Positions 27,794-37,004 of a stretch of 64,000 nt of DNA are shown here, one piece after another. A model generated the notes under the pieces. The model ran no database searches and was not told where the DNA came from. It saw nothing but the letters and a program-made list of their open reading frames with translations. Source of the DNA: Weizmannia acidilactici (lineage in GTDB: Bacteria; Bacillota; Bacilli; Bacillales; Bacillaceae_C); the NCBI RefSeq assembly GCF_008974225.1, contig NZ_BKZR01000017.1:1-64000 (forward strand), read 5' to 3'. Every line of letters begins with the position of its first letter. Position 1 is the stretch's first letter. The translations under genes and the position numbers were made by a program.

Positions 27794-29185
27794 TTGAATC
27801 AGACGATCGGGAACCAGTTGGACATGCTTTCAGTGGGAAAAGCGCAAAAAAGGGCAACTGCGGTAATTGGATTAGGGCTGTTTTTTGAATTCTTTGAGCT
27901 TTTTCTTGCGGGTGTACTATCCAGCGTATTAGGAGAAGAATTTCATGTATCCGCCTCACTAATGCCTTTGCTGCTTGGTTCCAGCTTTTTGGGGATGTTT
28001 ATCGGGGCCATTTTCCTGAGCAATATTGCGGATCGTTACGGCAGAAAGCGGGCTTTTATGCTGAATGTAGGCATTTATAGCTTTTTTACTCTTTTCATTG
28101 CATTTAGCCCGAATGTCGGGACGGTTATCTTTTTCCGATTTTTGGCGGGAATGGGCCTTGGCGCGCAGCCGGCGTTATGCGATACATATTTAAGTGAATT
28201 GATTCCGTCGGCGAAACGTGGGAAATATATTGCCTGGGCTTATACGATTGGTTTTCTGGCCGTGCCGGTTGAGGGATTTCTTTCCCGCGCACTTGTGCCT
28301 TTAAGCCCATTTGGGATGGAAGGATGGAGATGGGTATTCATGATCGGCGCAGCCGGGGGAGTTATCGCCTTAATGGCGGCCCGTGCCCTGCCGGAGTCTC
28401 CGCGCTGGCTTGCTTCTAAAGGGAGAATTCGGGAAGCAGGTGCAATGCTGGAGAAATTCTGGGAAGGCGGGAAAGGGGTAGGACCGTTTCCGGAAGTACA
28501 GGCAGAACCTGCGGATAAAGCGCCACAAGGGAATCTATTGGGCGCGGTTTTCCAAAAAAGATTCCTCAAAAGTACGGTTATGCTTTATATTTTTCAAATC
28601 TTTCAAACGGTCGGTTACTTCGGCTTTGGTACGCTTGCACCACTTGTATTGGCATCAAAAGGATATACTGTCACCCATTCACTTGAGTATATCGCACTGT
28701 CATTTATCGGATATCCGCTCGGTTCATTGCTTTCTGTCCCGCTGATTGAGAGAATGGATCGTAAGTGGCTGGTCTGCCTTTCAGCTTTTTGTATGGGCGT
28801 ATTTGGCATTTTATTTGGGATCGGCGGATCGCCTTCTTTGATCATTGTGTTTGGATTTGCATATACGCTTTGCAGCAACATTTTTTCAAATGCTTTTCAC
28901 GTGTTGCAGGCGGAAATTTTTCCGACCGAAATCCGGGCGAGCGCTACCGGAATGGCGTACAGCATCAGCCGCATCATGAGTGGGTTAATGCCGTTTGTGC
29001 TGCTTCCGGTGCTGGAAAATGAAGGTGCAGCCGTGATGTTTGTCATTGTTGCGGCGGCAATGCTCATTGTCATATTGGATATCGCACTGCTGGCACCAAA
29101 AACGACAGGGCGCCCGCTCGAAAATATAGGGGATGCGTATGATCCGCATATGATCGGGGAAACCGGGATGCGCTTCTCAAAATAA
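27794..29185 (+). CDS. MFS transporter, sugar/metabolite symporter type
   Basis: The start is TTG 27794, behind GGGAGGT, giving 463 residues with twelve predicted helices. Family motifs are FFEFFELFLAGVL in helix 1, SNIADRYGRKRAFM after helix 2, LPESPRWLASKGR in the central loop and ERMDRKWLV after helix 8. This is the sugar-porter/metabolite-H+ symporter layout (aromatic acid or organic acid carriers look similar). It stands next to decayed catabolic genes, so its substrate may have been a compound they degraded. Confidence 0.82.
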   Translation: MNQTIGNQLDMLSVGKAQKRATAVIGLGLFFEFFELFLAGVLSSVLGEEFHVSASLMPLLLGSSFLGMFIGAIFLSNIADRYGRKRAFMLNVGIYSFFTLFIAFSPNVGTVIFFRFLAGMGLGAQPALCDTYLSELIPSAKRGKYIAWAYTIGFLAVPVEGFLSRALVPLSPFGMEGWRWVFMIGAAGGVIALMAARALPESPRWLASKGRIREAGAMLEKFWEGGKGVGPFPEVQAEPADKAPQGNLLGAVFQKRFLKSTVMLYIFQIFQTVGYFGFGTLAPLVLASKGYTVTHSLEYIALSFIGYPLGSLLSVPLIERMDRKWLVCLSAFCMGVFGILFGIGGSPSLIIVFGFAYTLCSNIFSNAFHVLQAEIFPTEIRASATGMAYSISRIMSGLMPFVLLPVLENEGAAVMFVIVAAAMLIVILDIALLAPKTTGRPLENIGDAYDPHMIGETGMRFSK

Positions 29186-29337
29186 CGGGTGCTTGCGGGG
29201 TAATCCCATTTAACATGATTTTTCCCTTGAAACGGCTCTTATCGGCGGTCTAAGGTCCGTTATGCCATAATCTTTGCCCTGAAACGAACTTTAGCATCTG
29301 TTGAAGTGGATGTCCCAAAGTCAGTAGATTTGAGAAA

Positions 29338-29722
29338 AAAATGGGGGCTGCCTATACGATCAACAGTAAGCAGGAGCAGGCGCCGGAAGCGATTAAGGAA
29401 ATCACAAAATGCGGCGCGCATGTATCCATTGATGCGCTTGACGTTGCCGATGCAATTTTAAATTCGGTGCTGTCATTGAGAAAAAGGGGGCAGGCAATTG
29501 CAGCTTGGAACTATCCACAGAGCAAAAACGGCTTGCCTGTGTTTAACCAATTGCATTGCAATTGGTCGGCTCGCTTGGCATGCCGGCGCCGCATTATCCC
29601 CATATGCTTGAAATGATCGGGGCCGGGAAGCTGAATCCGGTGCAGCTTGCCACAAAACGCATTTCTTTAAATGAAGCGGGCGCTGAGATCGAAGTAATGC
29701 CCCGTTATGAGACATGGGCGTA
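29338..29722 (+). pseudogene. Zinc-dependent alcohol dehydrogenase, C-terminal remnant
   Basis: GAAYTINSKQEQAPEAIKE then HVSIDALDVADAILNSVLSLRKRGQ is followed by a frame change and then SLGMPAPHYPHMLEMIGAGK then LNPVQLATKRISLNEAG, ending at TAA 29722. This is the C-terminal half of a medium-chain alcohol dehydrogenase. The N-terminal catalytic zinc domain is absent and the nucleotide-binding domain is broken. Confidence 0.7.
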
Positions 29723-29811
29723 ACGGTGGTCAACCGGTTTGATTAAGATAGGAAGTTTGAAAAGCTTCAAATAGCGGGCAGTTTTGTTACAGAAATGAAG
29801 GGGAATGATCA

Positions 29812-30152
29812 GTGGATTTTACGTTATCGGACGAACAAAAAATGATTCAGCGGACAGTACGGGAGTTTGTGAAAAAAGAATTGATGCCTTTGGAGCAGGA
29901 TGTTTTAAAAATGAGTGCGAGGGGAGGCCGGGTCTTGAGCCGGGTGTGTGTGATCAAGGATTTGCAAAAAAAGGCACGAGCTTTTGGGGGATCAAACGGC
30001 AGAGAAAGAACTGCTCGTATATTGTCAGGAGCATCTCGCGAAAAACAAGACGCCGAAGAAAATTGTGTTTTTGGATACCCTACCGCGCAACGGGGTAGGA
30101 AAAATTTTGAAAATGCAGTTGAGAAAGATGGCAGCGGATGTTGTGTTTTAAT
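29812..30152 (+). pseudogene. Deletion fusion: acyl-CoA dehydrogenase N-terminus to acyl-CoA synthetase C-terminus
   Basis: It begins MDFTLSDEQKMIQRTVREF then VKKELMPLEQDVL, the usual start of an acyl-CoA dehydrogenase, and frameshifts within about 30 codons. From about 30005 the reading KELLVYCQEHLAKNKTPKKI then VFLDTLPRNGVGKILKMQLR to a stop at 30152 is the C-terminal domain of an AMP-forming acyl-CoA synthetase, including the catalytic Lys region GVGKILK. The middle of both genes is missing, indicating a deletion within a former fatty-acid or carboxylate catabolic operon. Confidence 0.7.
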
Positions 30153-30173
30153 CGTATCGGTGTTGTTTTTTGT

Positions 30174-30212
30174 GGAGGAAACCGCCGGCGGGAATACCCC
30201 CGCCGCTTCCTG
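30174..30212 (-). terminator. Terminator of the MBL hydrolase gene
   Basis: GGAAGCGGCGGGGG and CCCGCCGGCGGTTTCC arms form a hairpin on the minus strand, followed by a T-poor tail. Confidence 0.5.
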
Positions 30213-31208
30213 TTACTGTGCCATGATTCCCATCGGCCCGCTCCGGTAAAAAATATTTTCCCTGCTTAGTCCAAAATAACGCAGAAATTCTTCAAAATAA
30301 TCTTCAAAAGGTTCCCCGTTTTTCACCAGCCTGTCGATATGCTTGGCAATGCCGACAATTTCGGAGATCATGAGCTGCGGGTTTTTGTGATGGCTTTCCC
30401 GGTAGTAAAAGATTTCTTCATATACGATTTCACTTGGGACGAGTCCTCTTTTGATGGCAGACCGCGTTTTTTCCTCGCGTTCTTCAATTTTGCCAATATA
30501 TTGTTTGAGCTTTTCTTCGTATTCTTTTCTTCCTACCACCCCTTTTTGGTGGGAAGTGATGAAAATGCGTGCATCGGTTTCCAGCGTTTTTTGCGCGGAA
30601 GCAATAAATTCATCGATATCCGAATCGGCATTGTTATACCACGGGCCGAAAGAAGTCAGGTCAAAATCGCCGGCAAAAAGGACGCCGTGTTCCGGAAAAT
30701 ACGGGCAGCAGTACCCCTGTGTATGGCCGGGCGCATGGATCATGACCATTTTTGTGCCGAAAACATCCAGTTCTTGATCATACGGATACCATTTTTCCAC
30801 AAGGTTCATGACTGGCTGCCAGTGCGGCCGGTTCCAGTTTTCGGGCGGTTTTTCAAACAGCTGTTTCATCCACTTTTCTTGATTGTGCGGGTCGGCGGGG
30901 TTGAGCATTCCGCTTGCCTTTGTCAGCTCTTCTGGATCGGAAAGTTTTTTCACGTCATAAGGGTTAATGAGGAGCTCTGCATCCTTAAAAAGATACGCAC
31001 CCCAAATATGGTCAAGATGATAGTGTGTGAGATACACAGACCGGACGGAATAGGCATTTTTGATCTCATTTAAAACTTGATGTCCGCTCCCGCAGTCGAT
31101 GAGGGCAGCGCCGTGTGTTCCTTTCACGAGCAGCGAGGTGCTGAACGGGACGCGGCTTCCATTTTCTCCTGGAATGACAGTAAGCGGCCCGATTTTTGTA
31201 AACGACAT
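30213..31208 (-). CDS. MBL-fold metallo-hydrolase
   Basis: This 331-residue metallo-beta-lactamase-fold enzyme carries the metal motif THYHLDH (about residues 61-67), a later metal-binding His in HAPGHTQGYC and Asp in FAGDFDLT. A C-terminal helical extension of about 100 residues follows the core. The closest functional classes are lactonases, glyoxalase II-like and thioesterase-like enzymes; the substrate is not evident. It follows a TetR gene on the same strand, with a palindromic operator in the 67-bp gap. Confidence 0.82.
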   Translation of the reverse strand: MSFTKIGPLTVIPGENGSRVPFSTSLLVKGTHGAALIDCGSGHQVLNEIKNAYSVRSVYLTHYHLDHIWGAYLFKDAELLINPYDVKKLSDPEELTKASGMLNPADPHNQEKWMKQLFEKPPENWNRPHWQPVMNLVEKWYPYDQELDVFGTKMVMIHAPGHTQGYCCPYFPEHGVLFAGDFDLTSFGPWYNNADSDIDEFIASAQKTLETDARIFITSHQKGVVGRKEYEEKLKQYIGKIEEREEKTRSAIKRGLVPSEIVYEEIFYYRESHHKNPQLMISEIVGIAKHIDRLVKNGEPFEDYFEEFLRYFGLSRENIFYRSGPMGIMAQ

Positions 31209-31225
31209 GTATAATCCTCCTCAAC

Positions 31226-31243
31226 AATGAATGCTCATTCATT
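31226..31243. promoter_or_regulatory. Palindromic TetR-type operator
   Basis: AATGAATGCTCATTCATT has perfect 8-bp arms around CT. It resembles TGAATGA...TCATTCA sites of fatty-acid-responsive TetR repressors such as FadR of B. subtilis. It sits directly before the MBL gene. Confidence 0.6.
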
Positions 31244-31275
31244 ATTTTTATCATAATCGAAAAGGATTGTTCTGT

Positions 31276-31866
31276 CTATTTCAAAAATATTTTCACCAGT
31301 CTGCCCATATATCCTCTCATAAACCCTTGCAAATCATATCCGCCATCGTGCAGGCACCAGTAATAGATGACGCCCCTTGCTGCGATAAAAAGGTATTCCG
31401 TGATTTCGTCCGCGGGTATGTCCGTACAAATTTTCCCGGCGGCTTGCCCGGCTTCGATGATTTTTGTGAGGGCCTGTTGCATGCCGCGCCCTTTTTGGAT
31501 GAGCAGGCGGTTTTCGACATGGTAAAGCTGTTTCACGACGCTGACTCCGGTTTTTTCATTGTATTGGGCGTAAATCGTAAAAAATTCCACAATTTTGTGG
31601 TAAAAGTCCAGATTTTCCAACCTGTCGCGGACCTGTTCCGCGAAAAATAAATCGGCGAGGCTGTACATCTCAATGAGCAAGTCGTTTTTGGATGGGAAAT
31701 AATGATAAAATGCGCCGACGGAGACACCGGCCTGCCGGCAAATTTCCCCGATCTTGATCTCTTCATAACCCTTTGTTGCGATCAGCTCCATTGCCGTTTG
31801 AAAAATATGGTTCTTCGTTTCGATGGCCTGTTTTTACCTTTTCGTTAACGGTTTCCCTTCCATCAT
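31276..31866 (-). pseudogene. TetR-family regulator with early in-frame stop
   Basis: The long frame from ATG 31791 encodes ELIATKGYEEIKIGEICRQA then GVSVGAFYHYFPSK, a TetR helix-turn-helix. In the same frame upstream, ATG 31866 gives MMEGKPLTKR, then a TAA at 31836-31834, then KQAIETKNHIFQTAMEL, the usual first helix. One nonsense codon therefore separates the start from the rest. A shorter product from ATG 31791 (171 residues) could lack helix 1. It may regulate the adjacent MBL and oxidoreductase genes. Confidence 0.7.
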
Positions 31867-32049
31867 GTATTCCCCGATTTCTTTATGGTATGTAAAAATA
31901 AATTTCAAAAGCCGGACTTGTCAATGATTTTCACAGTATATGTGAAAACATTCACAATTTGTCCACCGATTTTTCTGCATGGCTATTTTATAATGAGTGT
32001 GTTCACCGAATCCGTTCGATGAAAATGAAACATCGAGGAGGATATTGAA

Positions 32050-34041
32050 ATGAAGTATAAAAAGCTCTTTGAAACCGTGAAAATCAGAAACTTGGAATTG
32101 AAAAACCGCTATGCGATGGCGCCGATGGGACCTCTTGGATTGGCCGATGCGGAAGGCGGATTTAATCAACGCGGGATCGAGTATTATACTGCCCGTGCGC
32201 GCGGGGGGACCGGGCTGATTATTACCGGTGTGACCTTTGTTGACAATGAAGTCGAAGAACACGGGATGCCGAATGTGCCGTGCCCGACCCATAATCCTGT
32301 CCACTTTGTCCGGACTTCCCGGGAAATGACGGAACGCATCCATGCATATGATGCAAAAATTTTTCTGCAGATGAGCGCCGGTTTCGGTAGAGTGACGATC
32401 CCGACAAACCTGGGCGAATATCCGCCTGTCGCGCCGTCCCCGATCCCGCACCGTTGGCTCGATAAAACGTGCCGGGAATTAACGGTGGAAGAAATCCGCT
32501 CGATTGTCCGCAAATTCGGAGACGGGGCGTACAATGCAAAACGTGCCGGCTTTGATGGGGTGCAGATCCACGCTGTCCATGAAGGATATTTGCTCGACCA
32601 GTTTGCGATTGCGTTTTTCAACCACCGCACGGATGAATACGGCGGTCCGCTCGAAAACCGCCTCCGCTTTGCAAGGGAAATTGTGGAAGAAATTAAAAAA
32701 CGCTGCGGTGAAGACTTCCCTGTTACGCTCCGCTTCAGCCCGAAAAGTTTTATCAAAGACTGGCGGGACGGGGCGCTGCCGGGCGAAAAGTTTGAAGAAA
32801 AAGGCCGCGATTTGGAAGAAGGCATTGAAGCGGCGAAATTGCTTGTTTCTTACGGGTATGATGCACTAGATGTCGATGTCGGTTCGTATGATTCGTGGTG
32901 GTGGAGCCATCCGCCGATGTACCAAAAGAAAGGGCTTTATATCCCGTATGCAAAACTTGTGAAGGAAGCGGTTGATGTGCCGGTCATTTGTGCCGGGCGT
33001 ATGGACAACCCTGACCTCGCTTTGAGCGCACTGGAAGACGGGGCATGCGATATTATCAGCCTCGGCCGCCCGCTTCTTGCCGATCCGGATTATGTCAATA
33101 AACTTCGTACCGGGCAGGTCGCAGATATCCGCCCGTGCCTGTCATGCCATGAAGGCTGCATGGGCCGGATCCAGGAATATTCTGCTTTAGGCTGTGCGGT
33201 TAACCCGGCTGCGTGCAGGGAAAAAGAAGCGGCGCTGAAACCGGCGTTAAGAAAGAAACGCGTCTTGATCGCAGGCGGCGGCGTGGCCGGATGCGAGGCC
33301 GCCCGCGTGCTTGCACTCCGCGGCCATGAACCGGTCATTTTTGAAAAATCGGACCGTTTGGGTGGAAATCTCATTCCGGGCGGTGCGCCTGATTTTAAAG
33401 AGGACGACCTTGCTTTGGTGGCCTGGTATGAACATACCCTTGCAAAACTTGGTGTCGAAATCCACTTGAATACGACGCTGACCAAAGAAGAAATTCAGGC
33501 AGTCGATGTTGACGCTGTTTTGATTGCAACAGGTTCCAATCCGAAAATTTTGCCTTTGGGAGATCAAAACAAAGTATTTACAGCAGAAGATGTGTTGCTT
33601 GATAAGGTAGACACAGGTGAGAATGTGGTTGTTGTCGGCGGCGGTCTCGTCGGCTGCGAGCTTGCCCTGCACCTGGCGGAAAAAGGAAAAAAAGTTTCGC
33701 TCGTGGAAATCCAGGACAAATTATTGGCTGTCAACGGCCCGCTTTGCCATGCCAACTCGGAAATGCTGGAAAGGCTTGTGCCGTTTAAAGGCGTGGAAGT
33801 CTACACTTCTTCCAAAGTCGTGGATACGACGGAAAAAACGGCGGTTGTCGATGTGAACGGGGAACTGAAGGAAATCGAAGCAGATAGCATTGTATTGGCA
33901 GTCGGCTATACATCGGAAAAATCGCTTTATGAGGAATTGAAATTTGACATTGCCGACCTTCATGTCATCGGGGATGCGCGCAAAGTCGCGAATATCATGT
34001 ATGCCATTTGGGATGCATATGAAGTGGCAGCGAATTTGTAA
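32050..34041 (+). CDS. NADH:flavin oxidoreductase / 2,4-dienoyl-CoA reductase family protein
   Basis: This 663-residue protein combines an N-terminal FMN TIM barrel of the Old Yellow Enzyme type (KYKKLFETVKIRNLELKNR; QIHAVHEGYLLDQF) with a [4Fe-4S] site (CLSCHEGCMGR...LGCAVNP, about residues 357-377). A C-terminal FAD/NAD(P)H module follows with two Rossmann motifs (VLIAGGGVAGCEAARVLAL and VVVVGGGLVGCELALHLA). This is the architecture of 2,4-dienoyl-CoA reductase FadH, BaiCD-type enoate reductases and trimethylamine dehydrogenase. The reduced substrate is not determined; the decayed acyl-CoA genes nearby make an enoyl or enoate substrate plausible. The ribosome site is GAGGAG. Confidence 0.88.
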   Translation: MKYKKLFETVKIRNLELKNRYAMAPMGPLGLADAEGGFNQRGIEYYTARARGGTGLIITGVTFVDNEVEEHGMPNVPCPTHNPVHFVRTSREMTERIHAYDAKIFLQMSAGFGRVTIPTNLGEYPPVAPSPIPHRWLDKTCRELTVEEIRSIVRKFGDGAYNAKRAGFDGVQIHAVHEGYLLDQFAIAFFNHRTDEYGGPLENRLRFAREIVEEIKKRCGEDFPVTLRFSPKSFIKDWRDGALPGEKFEEKGRDLEEGIEAAKLLVSYGYDALDVDVGSYDSWWWSHPPMYQKKGLYIPYAKLVKEAVDVPVICAGRMDNPDLALSALEDGACDIISLGRPLLADPDYVNKLRTGQVADIRPCLSCHEGCMGRIQEYSALGCAVNPAACREKEAALKPALRKKRVLIAGGGVAGCEAARVLALRGHEPVIFEKSDRLGGNLIPGGAPDFKEDDLALVAWYEHTLAKLGVEIHLNTTLTKEEIQAVDVDAVLIATGSNPKILPLGDQNKVFTAEDVLLDKVDTGENVVVVGGGLVGCELALHLAEKGKKVSLVEIQDKLLAVNGPLCHANSEMLERLVPFKGVEVYTSSKVVDTTEKTAVVDVNGELKEIEADSIVLAVGYTSEKSLYEELKFDIADLHVIGDARKVANIMYAIWDAYEVAANL

Positions 34042-34067
34042 GGTTTATCGGAAATAGGAGCTACCCC

Positions 34068-34111
34068 AAGAAAACCCATTGGGAAAATGATTTATCCCAA
34101 TGGGTTTTCTT
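34068..34111 (+). terminator. Terminator after the flavin oxidoreductase
   Basis: A 17-bp perfect stem (AAGAAAACCCATTGGGA and its complement) surrounds a 10-nt loop. The symmetry suits both directions. Confidence 0.8.
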
Positions 34112-34136
34112 CGTTTCGTTTTTCACAGGGGCCTTT

Positions 34137-34185
34137 CGCTGATTCCTCTAACTTTTCTGTTTATTTCTCCGGGATTACCGCTGAG
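34137..34185. repeat. Short copies of the CGCTGA repeat
   Basis: CGCTGAT at 34137 and CGCTGAG at 34179 are 42 bp apart, twice the 21-bp spacing seen in the array at 57250-57341. Confidence 0.35.
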
Positions 34186-34240
34186 AAAATAAGAACGTAA
34201 TGTTCATGTTAAAATGATTTACAGAAAGGAGCTTTTTTTG

Positions 34241-34823
34241 GTGGGCAAATGGTTTCCTTATGTATATGACTTCGGAATGAAGCCGCTGAAAGCAAAAAAT
34301 TCATAAAGATCAGGGAACAGCTTTTGCAAAAGCGATGGGCCGTGTGCCCGAAATCGGCTCCGGTTCGGGCATTAATTTTCCGCTCTACCGGAATGTGGAG
34401 CAGGTCGACGCCATTGAACCGGACAAGGAAATGCAAAAGAATGCGAAACAGCGGCTTGAAGCTGCAGCTGTTCCCATCCATTGCCACGAGATGCGCGCGG
34501 AACAGCTCGATTTTCCGGATACTTCCTTTGATACGGTCGTGTCCACATTCGTTTTCTGCACAATTCCGGATCCGGAGAAAAGCTTGAAAAAAATCAGATG
34601 GGTCGGCAAGCCCGGTACTGTTTATCTTTTCTTCGAGCATGTGAAAATGGAGCAGCCAATGCTTGCGAAGGCACAGGATCTGTTGATGCCGTTTTGGAAA
34701 AGGATCTGCGCCGGTTGCCACTTGAACCGCAACACCTTGCTCATGATTGAACAGGTCGGTTTCCAGATGCACACGGTCGAAACCTACTACAAAGGCTTAT
34801 TACTCACGGCTGTCTGCATGTAA
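34241..34823 (+). pseudogene. SAM-dependent methyltransferase, frameshifted
   Basis: A GTG at 34241 behind AAAGGAGCT starts GKWFPYVYDFGMKPLKAK. The frame breaks near 34300 and again by about 34330, after which MGRVPEIGSGSGINFPLY, the SAM-binding motif I region, continues to 34823 with IEPDKEMQKNAKQR and DTVVSTFVFCTIPDPEK. The product would be a small Methyltransf_11-type enzyme resembling UbiE/phosphatidylethanolamine methyltransferases. At least one frameshift makes it inactive as written. Confidence 0.72.
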
Positions 34824-34828
34824 CGGAA

Positions 34829-35092
34829 AAAAGGAGCTGTCCCAAAAACTCCTTTTAAGCAGGAAAACAAATCGTTAAATCATTTTTCTCTCTATATATA
34901 TTGATGATCGCTAATTTCTAAAATTCCTGCGGGAAAAGCGAGCAAGAAGAGACCCCTTGTGCGAGTAGGCTCGCGATGGAAGCGGAAAGTGGGTGAATTT
35001 CGCGATCATCAACATTCTCAGATAACATTACCTTACATAAAAAAGGGGGCCCCAATCTACCGACTTTTGGGATAGCCCCTTCTTGTTTAAAG
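34829..35092. repeat. Nested inverted-repeat element between methyltransferase remnant and lactate permease
   Basis: The outer ends AAGGAGCTGTCCCAAAA (from 34832) and the complement of TTTTGGGATAGCCCCTT (ending near 35090) pair over 17 positions. Inside, TTGATGATCGC near 34902 pairs with GCGATCATCAA near 35010. The core CCTGCGGGAAAAGCGAGC...GAGACCCC resembles a repeat dispersed in Bacillaceae. It may also terminate the flanking minus-strand permease. Confidence 0.6.
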
Positions 35093-35104
35093 TGGCTTTC
35101 GGCC

Positions 35105-36778
35105 TTAAGGCACCATCCATGACAAGACGTTTGATTGCAGGAAGGTTAACAGGCAAATGATGAGCAGCAGGAACAAACTGTGTTTGACGGTAAAGCGCAG
35201 CAGCTCCGATTCTCTCCCAATCAGTCCGGTTGCGGCGCAGGCAACAGCGATCGACTGCGGGGAGATCATTTTTCCGGTGACACCGCCGGACGAATTTGCG
35301 GCGAGTGCCAGGAGCGGGTTCATGCCTACGGATTGGGCGGACACTTGCTGGAGCGTGCCGAACAAAACATTTGAAGAAGTGTCCGAACCGGTGATAAAGA
35401 CGCCGAGCCAACCGAGCACCGGTGAGAAAAACGGGAACATGACGGAAGTTTTTGCCAAGGCAAGGGCCAGTGTCGTGATCATGCCGGATGCATTCATCAC
35501 ATAAGCAAATCCGACGATAAACAAAATCGTAAGGATCGGAAACTTCAACTCTTTTAAAGTGTCAAAGAAAACGGTAAACCAATCTTTCCAGGAAATTTTT
35601 AAAATAAATTTCGCCATGATGGCAGCGATAAAAATTGCTGTTCCCGCGGTGCCGAGCAGGTCCAATTTATACATGGCGGCAATCGGGGTGTGCGAACCAT
35701 TGATGATATGGTTGTTTAAAAATGGCACATCCGGGCTGAACGAAGCAGCGCCGCCGATTGCATTCAATGCTTTTAAAACCGGGTTTTCCCCTGCATACTG
35801 CCCTGTGAGCGCCAGTTTGATCTGCGGGATGCCCCAGATCGTGATAAAAATGGTCAGCACAATAAACGGCGACCATGCTTTTGCAACTTGCCCTGTTGTA
35901 TGGGAAACCGGCTGCGTTTCCAAGGCGGCTGCCGCTTCTTCATGTTTAAAATAGAAAATATTTTTCGGTTTCCAAAATCTTAGGAAGGCCGCCAATGTAA
36001 TTAACGATACGAGCGCGGATAAGACGTCCGGCAGCTCAGGCCCCATAAAGTTGGACGTGAAAAACTGTGTCAGTGCAAACGACAGGCCGGATACGAGCAG
36101 CGCCGGCAGGACTTCCATTGCTTTTTTAAACCCTGCCATTACGATGATCAAATAAAGCGGAATAAATATCGAAATGAGCGGCAGCTGGCGCCCGATCATT
36201 TTCGAGATCTCGAGCGCCGATACGCCGGTCGGGCCCGCCATGGCAATGACCGGCGAACCGATTGCGCCGAATGCCACCGGCGCGGTATTGGCCAAAAGGC
36301 AGATGCCGGCTGCATAAAGCGGGTTGAAGCCGAGTCCGACTAGCAAAGCGGAGGTAATCGCGACCGGCGCGCCAAACCCGGCGGAACCTTCCAGAAAAGC
36401 ACCGAATGAAAACGCAATCAATAATGCCTGCAGTCTTCTGTCTTCCGTGATGGACACGACCGAGTTGCGGATCACGTCAAACTGGCCGGTTTTCACGGTC
36501 AGTTTGTATAAGAAAACCGAATTGATGATAATCCAGGCGATCGGGATCAGGCCATACACAATACCCTGGGTGGCCGACATGACCGAAAGCACGGTTGGCA
36601 TTTTGTAAACGATTACAGAAATTGTCAAAGCAAAAACCAAGGTGAAAAAACTGGCGAGATGGGCTGCCATTCTTTTGATTGCTAGTGCCCAAAAGAAAAA
36701 CAGGATCGGAAATGCGGCAATCAATGCGGACAAAAATAAATGCCCGTGGATCGGAATAAAATTTTGCACGTAATTCAA
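35105..36778 (-). CDS. lutP: L-lactate permease
   Basis: This LldP/LctP-family carrier of about 557 residues has 12 or more hydrophobic segments and imports L-lactate with protons. Diagnostic stretches are FGAFLEGSAGFGAPVAITSAL, NTAPVAFGAIGSPVIAMAGPTG and GVFITGSDTSSNVLFGTLQ. No ATG fits: GAGGAG at about 36790 precedes GTG 36781 and TTG 36778, and one of these is the start, so the ATG further upstream at 36823 is not used. It is divergent from a LutR-type regulator, with a LutR-like operator between them. Confidence 0.9.
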   Translation of the reverse strand: MNYVQNFIPIHGHLFLSALIAAFPILFFFWALAIKRMAAHLASFFTLVFALTISVIVYKMPTVLSVMSATQGIVYGLIPIAWIIINSVFLYKLTVKTGQFDVIRNSVVSITEDRRLQALLIAFSFGAFLEGSAGFGAPVAITSALLVGLGFNPLYAAGICLLANTAPVAFGAIGSPVIAMAGPTGVSALEISKMIGRQLPLISIFIPLYLIIVMAGFKKAMEVLPALLVSGLSFALTQFFTSNFMGPELPDVLSALVSLITLAAFLRFWKPKNIFYFKHEEAAAALETQPVSHTTGQVAKAWSPFIVLTIFITIWGIPQIKLALTGQYAGENPVLKALNAIGGAASFSPDVPFLNNHIINGSHTPIAAMYKLDLLGTAGTAIFIAAIMAKFILKISWKDWFTVFFDTLKELKFPILTILFIVGFAYVMNASGMITTLALALAKTSVMFPFFSPVLGWLGVFITGSDTSSNVLFGTLQQVSAQSVGMNPLLALAANSSGGVTGKMISPQSIAVACAATGLIGRESELLRFTVKHSLFLLLIICLLTFLQSNVLSWMVP

Positions 36779-36854
36779 CACCAAACACTCCTCTTCGAAA
36801 AAATTTCCCACAAACATCCCCATATTTGTGTTATTAGATGATTAGATGAAATAA

Positions 36855-36865
36855 TCATCAGATGA
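36855..36865. promoter_or_regulatory. LutR-type operator
   Basis: TCATCAGATGA fits TCATC-N-GATGA, the motif remembered for B. subtilis LutR. It lies between the divergent lutP and lutR genes; a related GATGATTAGATGA sequence sits just beside it. Confidence 0.7.
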
Positions 36866-37004
36866 TAAGGTTTACATGTTAAAAATTATAAGTATAATAG
36901 AAAGAAAAAACAATAGTTTTTTTATTTTTATTTGCTATTTTCTGTGATTACTGTTATTCATTAATATATGTTTCTTTCGGAATCCATGGATAGAGGAGAA
37001 CTAT

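Noticed and set aside
30339..31073. 244-residue plus-strand frame opposite the MBL hydrolase
   Set aside because: It is a shadow on the opposite strand of a gene with clear metal-binding motifs.
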